From: Lachnospiraceae bacterium | GTDB lineage: Bacteria; Bacillota; Clostridia; Lachnospirales; Lachnospiraceae | Direction: 5' to 3' | DNA length: 45,941 nt | NCBI GenBank assembly: GCA_017622845.1 | Contig: JAGAQJ010000043.1 | Location: forward strand, 1-45,941 | Shown: in pieces, positions 32,801-40,955 of the stretch | Position numbering within the stretch: position 1 is the first letter of the stretch | Layout of the letters: the number at the start of each line of letters is the position of its first letter | Program-made: the position numbers and the translations under genes | The notes under the pieces: model-generated | Told to the model about the DNA's origin: nothing | Seen by the model: the letters and a program-made list of their open reading frames with translations, nothing else | The model's database searches: none

Positions 32801-33113
32801 CTTTGGCAAGTTCTGCACAAAGGTTTAACCCGGACTGCCCCCCAAGATTTGGAAGAAGCGCATCAGGTCTTTCCTTTGCAATTATCTGCTCTAAACGGCG
32901 GACATTTAAAGGCTCGATATAAGTGACATCTGCAATCTCAGGGTCCGTCATGATTGTTGCAGGATTCGAGTTTACTAAGACAATCTGATATCCGAGCTTG
33001 CGGAGTGCTTTGCAGGCCTGTGTACCGGAGTAATCGAACTCACACGCCTGTCCGATGATAATTGGACCGGAGCCAATTATCAGAACTTTGTTGATATCTT
33101 CTCTTTTTGGCAT
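29886..33113 (-). CDS. carB: Carbamoyl-phosphate synthase large subunit
   Basis: A full-length 1075-residue CarB. Two homologous ATP-grasp halves are visible: [21 protein letters not shown] at the N terminus and [20 protein letters not shown] near residue 565, each followed by carboxylate-binding segments ([26 protein letters not shown]). An MGS-like allosteric domain forms the C terminus. It makes carbamoyl phosphate for pyrimidine and arginine synthesis with ammonia from CarA. RBS AAAGGAG lies before the ATG. No carA is in the window. It is 25 bases downstream of iorB and probably shares its transcript, which is an unusual partner. Confidence 0.97.
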   Translation of the reverse strand: [1075 protein letters not shown]

Positions 33114-33138
33114 ACATATCTCCTTTCAATATTTATAG

Positions 33139-33711
33139 TTAACCTAAGGCATATCCGGCTTCAAATGCTGCCAGATTCATGTCTGCTGTCTTAGGCGGAA
33201 CAGTCGTTTTGATAACCTCAAGCCACTGTGCTTTGTCAAAATCCATACGTTTTGCGGCAACACCGATGATAATGGTGTTAAATACCTTGGGATTTCCAAG
33301 CTTTTTAGCTTCGCCCATCGCATCGACGGCAATGACATTGTAATCTTTTTTAAGATTTTCGATTATCTGCTCAGGATATTGTGCGGCGCCTGTCACAACG
33401 GTAATCGGGTCAATCCGCTGGTCATTGACGATGATGACACCGTCTTTTTTCAGAAAATGTGCATATCGAAGCGCCTCAAGACGCTCAAATGCGATTAATA
33501 CATCTGCCTGACCTTCCTCAACAATCGGCTCTGCCACAGATTCGCCGTAGCGTACAAAGGTAACGACGCTTCCGCCGCGCTGTGCCATACCATGTACCTC
33601 GGAAAGCTTTACATCATAGCCGGCTTTTGTAATAATGCCGCCAAGAATACGGCTTGTAAGCAGTGTACCCTGACCGCCTACGCCAACAATCATAATATTT
33701 TTGGTAGTCAT
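33139..33711 (-). CDS. iorB: Indolepyruvate ferredoxin oxidoreductase, beta subunit
   Basis: A 190-residue IorB with the family N terminus IMIVGVGGQGTLLTSRILGG, the conserved SEVHGMAQRGGSVVTFVRYG and a C-terminal catalytic gamma-like domain. With IorA it oxidatively decarboxylates arylpyruvates from Trp, Tyr and Phe to aryl-acetyl-CoA, reducing ferredoxin. The ATG at 33711 has GGAGG eight bases upstream. An ATG two codons earlier is too close to that site. The ribosome site overlaps the iorA stop, showing tight coupling. Confidence 0.93.
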   Translation of the reverse strand: MTTKNIMIVGVGGQGTLLTSRILGGIITKAGYDVKLSEVHGMAQRGGSVVTFVRYGESVAEPIVEEGQADVLIAFERLEALRYAHFLKKDGVIIVNDQRIDPITVVTGAAQYPEQIIENLKKDYNVIAVDAMGEAKKLGNPKVFNTIIIGVAAKRMDFDKAQWLEVIKTTVPPKTADMNLAAFEAGYALG

Positions 33712-33724
33712 TGTCATGTCCTCC

Positions 33725-35461
33725 TTACTCAATTCTCTCAATCGCATCAAACTTGCAGCGTTTCATGCAAAGTCCGCAGCCGTTACACATGGTATCATCA
33801 ATTGTCACAGTGCCGTCCTCGTTTTTCGTGAGGGCAGGACAGCCGGGAACAAGGCACATTCCGCATTTTTTGCATTTCTCAGGAATGGTCACGCATTTTG
33901 CCTTGGTAGCCTGTGATTTGAGCAGTGCACAGGGAGCGCAGACGATGATAACCGATACCTCGTCACGTGCAACCTCGCGTTTTACAAGCTTTTCAAGCTC
34001 ATCAATGTCAAAGGCGTCTACCTCGTAAACATGCTCAACGCCGATTGCCTTGCACAGATGGTACAGGCTGATTGCCTTTGTTTCCTTGCCGTTTAGCATT
34101 TTTCCGGTGGCAGCGTGGTCCTGATGGCCTGTCATGCCGGTGGTTGAGTTGTCGAGGATAAGAACCGTACCGGTAGACTGATTGTATACCATGTTCATCA
34201 GGGAGTTCACGCCTGTGTGAAGGAAGGTGGAATCACCAATCAATGCCACCCAGTTTTTGATATAATCTTTGCCCTTTGCTTTTTCCATACCGTGTAAGGT
34301 GGAAATGGAAGCGCCCATGCATACGGTGGTGTCGATAACGTTGAGCGGAGCTACTGCGCCAAGGGTATAGCAGCCGATATCTCCGGCACCATGGATACCG
34401 AGCTTTTTGAGAACGGAGTAGGTGCTTCTGTGAGGGCAGCCGGGACATAGAATCGGAGGACGTGCAGGAACCTGTGCAGGAGCAGCAGTTTCAACTTTCA
34501 TGCCTAGTACGCGCTCGCGAAGCATATTTGCACTGTATTCGCCCTGTAAGGTAAACAATTCTTTACCGATACATTCGATGCCCCATGATTTTACCTGTTC
34601 TTCAATCAAAGGCTCAAGCTCCTCAAAGATGTAAAGCTTGTCAACCTTGGAGGCAAATTCTTCGATTAATTTTCTGGGAAGCGGATGCACCAGACCAAGC
34701 TTCAAAACGCTGGCATTCGGCATTGCTTCCACAACATATGTATAGGGAATACCGCTTGTGATAAATCCAATAGATGTATCTTTATAAATTGCTTGATTGA
34801 TTTCAAAGGAACAGGCGTCCTCCGCCATCTGCTTGAGGCGGTTTTCCACATGAACATGACGTCCTTTGGCATTTCCGGGCATCATGACATTTTTTGCTGC
34901 ATTTCTTTCATAGGGCTTATCAGGAATTTCCTGTCTTTCTTCAAGGGTGACAGGTCCTTGAGAGTGCGCAAGCCTTGTCGTGGTCCGGATCATGACAGGA
35001 GTGTCATATTTCTCGCTGTATTCAAAGGCAAGCTTTGTGAAATCCTTAGCCTCCTGAGAGTCGGACGGCTCCAGGACAGGAACCTGTGCGACACGTGCGA
35101 CACAGCGGGAATCCTGCTCATTTTGAGAGGAGTAAAGTCCGGGGTCGTCGGCTGCCACGAGGACAAGACCGCCGTTTGCCCCGATATAGGATACGGTGTA
35201 GAGGGGGTCGCTTGCCACATTGACGCCTACCATTTTCATGGATGCCATAGCACGCACGCCGCTGATGGAAGCGCCGATGGCAACCTCCATGGCAACCTTT
35301 TCATTTGGCGCCCATTCTGCATAGATTTCAGGGTATTTTACGATATTTTCGCTGATTTCGGTGCTGGGAGTGCCGGGATAGGCACTGGATACCTTCACAC
35401 CGGCTTCATAGGCACCGCGGGCAATGGCTTCGTTGCCCAACATGATTTTCTTTTCGCTCAT
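33725..35461 (-). CDS. iorA: Indolepyruvate ferredoxin oxidoreductase, alpha subunit
   Basis: A 578-residue IorA. The N-terminal pyruvate-type oxidoreductase domain opens MLGNEAIARGAYEAGVKVSSAYPGTPSTE. The thiamine-diphosphate-binding domain is in the middle (CPGCPHRSTY, IGDSTFLHTGVNSLMNMVYN). The C terminus carries two 4Fe-4S cysteine clusters (CKKCGMCLVPGCP and CNGCGLCMKRC). It provides the active site of the enzyme completed by IorB, used in amino acid fermentation. RBS AGGAAGGA precedes the start. It heads the minus-strand unit iorA-iorB-carB. Confidence 0.95.
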   Translation of the reverse strand: MSEKKIMLGNEAIARGAYEAGVKVSSAYPGTPSTEISENIVKYPEIYAEWAPNEKVAMEVAIGASISGVRAMASMKMVGVNVASDPLYTVSYIGANGGLVLVAADDPGLYSSQNEQDSRCVARVAQVPVLEPSDSQEAKDFTKLAFEYSEKYDTPVMIRTTTRLAHSQGPVTLEERQEIPDKPYERNAAKNVMMPGNAKGRHVHVENRLKQMAEDACSFEINQAIYKDTSIGFITSGIPYTYVVEAMPNASVLKLGLVHPLPRKLIEEFASKVDKLYIFEELEPLIEEQVKSWGIECIGKELFTLQGEYSANMLRERVLGMKVETAAPAQVPARPPILCPGCPHRSTYSVLKKLGIHGAGDIGCYTLGAVAPLNVIDTTVCMGASISTLHGMEKAKGKDYIKNWVALIGDSTFLHTGVNSLMNMVYNQSTGTVLILDNSTTGMTGHQDHAATGKMLNGKETKAISLYHLCKAIGVEHVYEVDAFDIDELEKLVKREVARDEVSVIIVCAPCALLKSQATKAKCVTIPEKCKKCGMCLVPGCPALTKNEDGTVTIDDTMCNGCGLCMKRCKFDAIERIE

Positions 35462-35520
35462 TTGTTATTCCTTCCTGTTTCATGTAAAAAGTAAAAAAGT
35501 AATAAAACCTCAATATATCT

Positions 35521-35549
35521 ATGATAGTGAAAAAAACGGATTCCGTCAA
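35521..35549 (-). promoter_or_regulatory. Promoter of iorA-iorB-carB
   Basis: On the minus strand TTGACG (complement of 35544-35549), a 17-base spacer and TATCAT (complement of 35521-35526) form a good sigma-A promoter, about 60 bases before the iorA start. Confidence 0.7.
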
Positions 35550-35723
35550 TTGTTAAGTGATGATTCTAAAAAAATTGATAACAATTCCATTTAAAATACC
35601 CATTATTATATAGTAAAAACAGTTGTGGTATCAACAATATATAATGATATATTATAAAGACAGTATCTATGTGCCTTAGCTAATAAAGCTGAGGCTGTAG
35701 AATAATTGAAAGGATAGGTAAAA

Positions 35724-36337
35724 ATGAAAAGATTTATAATTGTTTTTTAATTTTGGTTACGGCGCTATTAACATCCTGTGGTGCAGAATCAGCTAAAAGA
35801 TCAATCGTCGAAGATAAATTGTCAGAGCATGAAAATGGAATAGTTAATACAGACGCGTTAAAGGTGCATATAGACGCGGAAAGTGAGGGAATCTTTTTAA
35901 GCGGAGCAAGTGAATTGGAAAATACGGCATCAGAGTATGCAGATATGATTTCATTATTGGAGAAACAACATGAGCTGGAAACTTATATGGAGACTGTGTG
36001 GGAAAGAAAAGAGGGATTAGATACATGGGAAGATTTTGAGGAATATGCCCAGAGTGTGTACACAAAGGAGTATGTAGACTGCTTTTTCACACCAAAGTAT
36101 TTTGGTTTAAACAGTGCCTATTATTATCTTGATGAGCAGGGTCAGTTATGCAGGATGGAATCAGACGGAATTGTCGATAGTATAAAGTCTAACAGTCTGT
36201 GGAAGATGGCGCAGTCGGAGAATAATTATGCAGCAGTGCAGAAGCTCGATACGGATGATGAACAGTTGTATCGCATTTATCAGATAATAAAGACAGATGC
36301 AGGATTTCGGATTTACAGTCAGATTGAGTTTCATTAA
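35724..36337 (+). pseudogene. Lipoprotein of unknown function with a one-base frameshift in a T tract
   Basis: An ATG at 35724 with an AAAGGAT ribosome site reads MKRFIIVF then stops at TAA. The six-T run at 35743-35748 is one base short of joining this to the next frame. With seven Ts the product would be a normal lipoprotein (signal followed by lipobox LTSC) and then 190 mostly acidic residues to 36337. The downstream frame is intact and well formed (YADMISLLEKQHELETYMETVW). I recognise no family. The break could be a true mutation, a phase-variable tract, slippage on the T run, or a sequencing error. Confidence 0.6.
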
Positions 36338-36724
36338 ATTTTAAAAGAAATTTAATGAAAATTGAGAATCAGAGAATTTCCAAGGAGAAAAACCTTGAAG
36401 ATATTATGGATACAGCCGAAAATGCAAAACAAAGAAAGCATATTGAAAAAGCAAGGAAAGAAAAACATGCCGATAAAGAAAGCGGAAGAAAAAAGAGACG
36501 AAAGAGTTCAAAAATTATGAAGATAATCGTAAAGATACAAAGCGAACAAATGTTCAGAATGGCAGCATATAGGAGCTTTGGGAAAAATGAAGAGTTTGGA
36601 TTGGAATACTGTCAGGGCATGTCATTTTTATTGACCATACCAATAAAAAAGGGTATATTGATTAATAGATAACTGCTGCCAATGTGCAATCACCATGCAA
36701 GCATCAGGAAAGGAAGTGTTTTAT
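36338..36724 (+). other. Gene-poor stretch with one doubtful basic ORF
   Basis: The only frame of note runs from ATG 36355 to 36672 and would encode 105 residues, very Lys/Arg/Glu-rich in its first half. It has no ribosome site (AAAAGAAATTTA before the ATG) and the second half looks unlike the first. It may be a decayed gene end rather than a real gene. No repeat-family copy, tRNA or clear promoter is visible here. Confidence 0.35.
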
Positions 36725-37279
36725 ATGCCATTACCCCAAGAACAATATTGCACTGCTGAGGACTTTTATAATATGCCGGAGGATATTCATGCGGAACTGA
36801 TAAGCGGTAAGATAGTCTACATGGCTGCGCCCAGCACATTGCATCAAACAATATCAGGAGAACTGTATTTTGCTATTATAGGATATATAAAATCAAAAGG
36901 CGGTAAATGTCGTGTCTTTACAGCTCCCTTTAGCGTACAGCTTCGCAAAGAGGAGAATACGATAATTGAGCCTGATATCTCTGTTATATGTGATCCTGAT
37001 AAGCTAAATGAGCGCGGCTGCCTTGGCGCTCCTGATTGGGTGATTGAAATTGTATCATCTTCCAGCATCAAGCATGACTATATTACCAAGTTAGGATTAT
37101 ATGCCAATTCCGGTGTGCGTGAATACTGGATTGTTGACCCACAAAATAAATCAATACATGTCTACAGTATGGAACAGGGAAACTTTATTCTGAAAACCTA
37201 TTCATTTAGCGATACTGTCAAAGCAGGAATTTATGAGGATTTATCGATTGATTTTGCTGTTTTCGATTTAAGTATCTGA
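36725..37279 (+). CDS. Uma2-family (DUF820) endonuclease-like protein
   Basis: A 184-residue Uma2-family protein of the PD-(D/E)XK nuclease superfamily. The conserved order is AELISGKIVYMAAPS at the N terminus, then EPDISVIC and GAPDWVIEIVSSSS, which hold the likely metal-binding acidic residues, then the REYWIVDP motif. Members are abundant in cyanobacteria and in accessory regions of Firmicutes, with poorly known roles. ATG 36725 follows GGAAAGGAAG; an in-frame ATG at 36695 has no such site. A terminator follows directly, so it is a single-gene unit in an accessory patch. Confidence 0.85.
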   Translation: MPLPQEQYCTAEDFYNMPEDIHAELISGKIVYMAAPSTLHQTISGELYFAIIGYIKSKGGKCRVFTAPFSVQLRKEENTIIEPDISVICDPDKLNERGCLGAPDWVIEIVSSSSIKHDYITKLGLYANSGVREYWIVDPQNKSIHVYSMEQGNFILKTYSFSDTVKAGIYEDLSIDFAVFDLSI

Positions 37280-37289
37280 TATCTTTCAA

Positions 37290-37324
37290 CTTGCTGCCAT
37301 GATTTCAAATTGGCAGCAGGTTTT
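37290..37324 (+). terminator. Terminator after the Uma2 gene
   Basis: CTTGCTGCCA (37290-37299) pairs with TGGCAGCAGG (37311-37320) with one wobble, followed by TTTT. Confidence 0.75.
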
Positions 37325-37475
37325 ATACGATACACAACAGCAATTGTTAGATGATATGCGGATTGGCAAGAGTGGGTCATTCGCGAAGGAAATCAAACAG
37401 GCATGCACATTTTATATGTATTGATTCGGTTGGGCGTACTGTATGTTTTGAAAAAGACAGAGAAGGAATAGTGAA

Positions 37476-37616
37476 ATGAAAACCATAATCCACGATTTAG
37501 ATGAAAAGTATGATGTGATGTTAAAAGGAAAGTGTCAGGATATTATTAGCACCAATGGAAAATATGCGCCTTGCCAAGGGTGCTTCGGCTGTTGGACAAA
37601 GCATCCTGCGGAGTGA
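37476..37616 (+). pseudogene. Truncated N-terminus of a flavodoxin/NADPH-dependent reductase-like gene
   Basis: ATG 37476, with AGAAGGA upstream, encodes 46 residues (MKTIIHDLDEKYDVMLKGKC onward) ending CQGCFGCWTKHPAE and a stop. The CxGCFGCW segment is characteristic of the flavodoxin/NADPH-dependent FMN reductase family, where it continues as P-G-x-C into a full-length protein of about 180 residues. Here it stops at that point, so only the N-terminal quarter remains. It looks like a gene remnant. Confidence 0.6.
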
Positions 37617-37618
37617 AA

Positions 37619-37732
37619 TTTACTCGTGTCCTGCTGCCATCATTTATATTTATTCTTGTTGCAGATATATTTTTTGTTATTCGTTCCATATTTCAGGGAG
37701 GAATTTTTAAAGGCTGGCTGGCGAAGAAGTAG
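37619..37732 (+). pseudogene. C-terminal remnant of a membrane protein
   Basis: Starting two bases after the flavodoxin-remnant stop, in another frame, 37 residues read FTRVLLPSFIFILVADIFFV then a charged end (WLAKK) and a stop. One membrane helix is evident, but there is no start or ribosome site. It appears to be the tail of a lost membrane protein joined to the flavodoxin fragment by a deletion. Confidence 0.45.
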
Positions 37733-37782
37733 AATCCATTTAGTAAGGGGTGATTGGCCGGCTGCTTATTTATAAAAACCTG

Positions 37783-37811
37783 TTTACTTTGTTGCTTTAA
37801 AGTGGCATAAT
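37783..37811 (+). promoter_or_regulatory. Promoter of the acyl-CoA synthetase gene
   Basis: TTTACT (37783-37788), a 17-base spacer and CATAAT (37806-37811) make a plausible sigma-A promoter. A small hairpin (AGAGC 37829-37833, GCTCT 37848-37852) lies in the leader. Confidence 0.45.
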
Positions 37812-37881
37812 TAATAAATATGGGGCATAGAGCATTTTGAAAAATACGCTCTGGCAAAAATAATATAAGGAGTTACAAACG

Positions 37882-39516
37882 ATGCCGATTACAGACATTT
37901 TAGAGAGAAACTGCAAATTATATGGAAATGATATTTGTCTTGTGGAAATTAATCCGGAGATTAAGGAGACAAGACGTGTCACATGGAAGGAATATGAGCT
38001 GATGGAGCCGAATCCCGTGACACATTACCGCAGGGAGATTACATGGAGCGTGTTTAACGAGAAGGCAAACCGTTTTGCCAACCTGCTGATGCAAAGAGGG
38101 GTAAAAAAGGGCGATAAGGTAGCGATACTGCTGATGAACTGCTTAGAGTGGCTTCCGATTTATTTTGGCATCTTAAAGACCGGGGCGCTGGCAGTGCCGC
38201 TCAATTTCCGTTACGCGCCGGACGAGATTGAATACTGTCTCAATCTGGCAGAGGTCGATGTGCTGGTATTCGGACCGGAGTTCATCGGCCGCGTGGAGGA
38301 GATTGCAGAGAGCATCAGCAAGAACCGCCTGTTGTTTTTCGTAGGAGATAATTGTCCAAGCTTTGCGGAGGATTACAACAGCCTTACGGCAAATTGTTCC
38401 AGCCAGACACCAATGATTGCGCTGACGGATACAGACGATGCTGCCATCTATTTCTCATCGGGTACAACAGGATTTCCGAAGGCGATTTTACATAATCATG
38501 AGAGCCTGATGCATGCCTGCAAGGTGGAGCAGAATCACCATGGACAGACAAAGCAGGACGTATTTTTATGCATACCGCCGCTTTATCATACAGGAGCGAA
38601 GATGCATTGGTTTGGAAGCTTTTTGGAGGGCGGAAAAGCGGTATTATTGAAAGGAACAAAACCGGAGTTTATCCTGGATGCTGTATCAAAAGAGAAATGC
38701 ACGATTGTGTGGCTGCTGGTTCCGTGGGCGCAGGATATTCTGGATGCAATTGACAGAGGGGATATCAGACTTGAGGATTATGAGCTTTCCCAGTGGCGAT
38801 TAATGCACATCGGCGCACAACCTGTACCGCAAAGCCTGATACAGCGCTGGAAAAAGGTATTCCCGCATCATCAGTATGATACAAACTACGGACTGAGTGA
38901 ATCAATTGGACCGGGCTGTGTCCATCTTGGTGTTGAAAATATTCACAAGGTCGGTGCAATCGGCAAGGCAGGGTATGGCTGGCAGGTAAAGATTGTAGAT
39001 GAAAACGGCAGTCAGGTAGAACAGGGAGCTGTCGGAGAGCTTGCAGTAAAAGGTCCGGGCGTTATGACCTGTTACTACAATGATGAAAAAGCTACCAATG
39101 AAGTGCTTCGCGACGGATGGCTCTTTACCGGCGACATGGCACAGGAAGACGAGGACGGTTTTATCTTCCTTGTAGACCGTAAAAAAGATGTTGTTATCAG
39201 CGGCGGCGAAAATATTTACCCTGTTCAGATTGAGGACTTTCTGCGCACCAACAACAAGATTAAGGATGTGGCAGTCATCGGTATTCCTGACAAGCGTCTG
39301 GGAGAAATAACGGCTGCTATTATTGAAATAAAGGAAGGAATGACCTGCACGGAGGAAGAAATCAGTGAGTATTGCATGAAGCTTCCAAAGTACAAGAGAC
39401 CAAGAAAGATTATCTTTGCAGAGATTCCAAGAAATCCGACAGGCAAGATTGAGAAGCCGAAGCTTCGGAAAATCTATGGCGGAGAGAGTCTTGTGGCGGC
39501 GCAGAATAATTCATAA
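37882..39516 (+). CDS. AMP-forming acyl-CoA synthetase / ligase
   Basis: A 544-residue member of the adenylate-forming (ANL) superfamily. The phosphate-binding motif is IYFSSGTTGFPKAILHNH (about residue 190), followed by YGLSES, the hinge segment WLFTGDMAQEDEDGFIFLVDRKKDVV, and the catalytic lysine region PRNPTGKIEKPKLRK near the C terminus. It activates a carboxylic acid to acyl-AMP and then acyl-CoA; chain length or substrate is not readable. AAGGAG lies before the ATG. It sits 28 bases ahead of rarA and may be co-transcribed with it. Confidence 0.9.
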   Translation: MPITDILERNCKLYGNDICLVEINPEIKETRRVTWKEYELMEPNPVTHYRREITWSVFNEKANRFANLLMQRGVKKGDKVAILLMNCLEWLPIYFGILKTGALAVPLNFRYAPDEIEYCLNLAEVDVLVFGPEFIGRVEEIAESISKNRLLFFVGDNCPSFAEDYNSLTANCSSQTPMIALTDTDDAAIYFSSGTTGFPKAILHNHESLMHACKVEQNHHGQTKQDVFLCIPPLYHTGAKMHWFGSFLEGGKAVLLKGTKPEFILDAVSKEKCTIVWLLVPWAQDILDAIDRGDIRLEDYELSQWRLMHIGAQPVPQSLIQRWKKVFPHHQYDTNYGLSESIGPGCVHLGVENIHKVGAIGKAGYGWQVKIVDENGSQVEQGAVGELAVKGPGVMTCYYNDEKATNEVLRDGWLFTGDMAQEDEDGFIFLVDRKKDVVISGGENIYPVQIEDFLRTNNKIKDVAVIGIPDKRLGEITAAIIEIKEGMTCTEEEISEYCMKLPKYKRPRKIIFAEIPRNPTGKIEKPKLRKIYGGESLVAAQNNS

Positions 39517-39544
39517 GGTAAGCATTTTCAATGGGAGAAAGCAT

Positions 39545-40876
39545 ATGGATTTGTTTGAATATATGAGAAATACAGCCAGGGAAAAGGATTCTCCTTTGGC
39601 TGCAAGGCTCAGACCTGCGACACTTGATGAGGTGGTAGGGCAGTCGCATATTATAGGTAAGGATAAGCTGCTGTACAGGGCTATCAAGGCGGACAAAATC
39701 AGTTCCATCATCTTCTATGGACCTCCCGGTACAGGTAAGACAACGCTTGCAAAGGTGATTGCGAACACGACAAGCGCGGAGTTTACACAGATTAATGCGA
39801 CAGTGGCGGGCAAAAAGGACATGGAGGAGGTCATCAACAAGGCAAAAGAGACACTTGCCATGTACGCAAAGCGCACAATACTGTTTATCGATGAGATTCA
39901 CCGTTTTAATAAAGGACAGCAGGACTATCTGCTGCCTTTTGTGGAGGACGGAACGATTATATTAATTGGTGCGACGACTGAGAACCCGTATTTTGAGGTA
40001 AACGGGGCGCTGATATCGCGCTCAATTATCTTTGAGCTGAAGCCGCTTGAAAAGGAGGATATCAAAGAACTGCTGAGAAGGGCGGTCTATGATATGGAAA
40101 AAGGAATGGGAAGCTTTGATGCCCAAATCGACGAAGATGCGCTTGATTTTCTTGCAGATTTGTCGGGCGGCGACGCAAGACATGCCCTGAATGCGGTTGA
40201 ACTTGGCATTATGACCACGGACAGAAGCAAGGACGGTAAAATTCACATCACGATGGAGGTGGCACAGGAGTGTATCCAGAAGCGGCGCGTATTGTATGAC
40301 AAGAACGGCGACAGCCATTATGATACGATTTCTGCTTTTATCAAAAGTATGCGCGGCTCTGACCCTGATGCGGCAGTGTATTATCTGGCAAAGATGCTCT
40401 ATGCAGGTGAAGAAGTCGCCTTTATCGCAAGGCGCATCATGATATGTGCGGCAGAGGACGTGGGAAATGCTGACCCTATGGCGTTAAATGTGGCGGTGAG
40501 CGCATCTCTTGCCGTGGAGCGAATCGGTATGCCGGAGGCACAGATTATCCTTTCACAGGCGGCCTCATACGTGGCATGTGCGCCAAAGAGCAATGCCGCG
40601 TGCAATGCCATCTTTGCAGCCAATGAGGAGATAAGAAAAAGCGGAAACCTGCCGATACCTGCACATTTGCAGGATGCACATTATAAAGGAGCAGCAAAAT
40701 TGGGACGCGGAACAGGATACAAATATGCCCATGATTACAAAAATCATTATGTGGAGCAGCAATACCTTCCATATGAGCTTACCGGAAAGAAATTTTATGA
40801 GCCGTCATGGAACGGATATGAGGCAAAAATCAGGGAGCATATGAAGAAAATTAAAGAAGAAGCGGAAGAAAATTAA
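39545..40876 (+). CDS. rarA: Replication-associated recombination protein A (RarA/MgsA)
   Basis: A 443-residue AAA+ ATPase. The N terminus PLAARLRPATLDEVVGQSHI is the family hallmark. Walker A is FYGPPGTGKTTLAK (about 57-70), Walker B ILFIDEIHRFN, and the C-terminal domain is complete to the end (YLPYELTGKKFYEPSWNGYE). It acts at stalled replication forks with SSB. GGGAGAAAG supports ATG 39545; the frame continues upstream but has no better start. Length is typical of the family. Confidence 0.95.
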   Translation: MDLFEYMRNTAREKDSPLAARLRPATLDEVVGQSHIIGKDKLLYRAIKADKISSIIFYGPPGTGKTTLAKVIANTTSAEFTQINATVAGKKDMEEVINKAKETLAMYAKRTILFIDEIHRFNKGQQDYLLPFVEDGTIILIGATTENPYFEVNGALISRSIIFELKPLEKEDIKELLRRAVYDMEKGMGSFDAQIDEDALDFLADLSGGDARHALNAVELGIMTTDRSKDGKIHITMEVAQECIQKRRVLYDKNGDSHYDTISAFIKSMRGSDPDAAVYYLAKMLYAGEEVAFIARRIMICAAEDVGNADPMALNVAVSASLAVERIGMPEAQIILSQAASYVACAPKSNAACNAIFAANEEIRKSGNLPIPAHLQDAHYKGAAKLGRGTGYKYAHDYKNHYVEQQYLPYELTGKKFYEPSWNGYEAKIREHMKKIKEEAEEN

Positions 40877-40892
40877 AAGTACGATTGAAACA

Positions 40893-40915
40893 GACTTAGC
40901 ATTTACTGCTAAGTC
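40893..40915. terminator. Hairpin between rarA and the convergent DUF4364 gene
   Basis: GACTTAGCA (40893-40901) and TGCTAAGTC (40907-40915) are perfect 9-bp arms around a five-base loop. There is no long T run on either side, so it may serve as a weak bidirectional terminator. Confidence 0.55.
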
Positions 40916-40955
40916 CGTGAGAAAACATGTTACTGGAATGAAGTGACAGGAATGT

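Noticed and set aside
34685-35494. Plus-strand frame of 269 codons
   Set aside because: Antisense to iorA, whose motifs are complete; product is rich in Cys/His/Phe in a shadow-like pattern.
36355-36672. 105-codon basic ORF as a real gene
   Set aside because: No ribosome site, biased Lys/Arg composition and no recognised motif; kept only as a note on the stretch.
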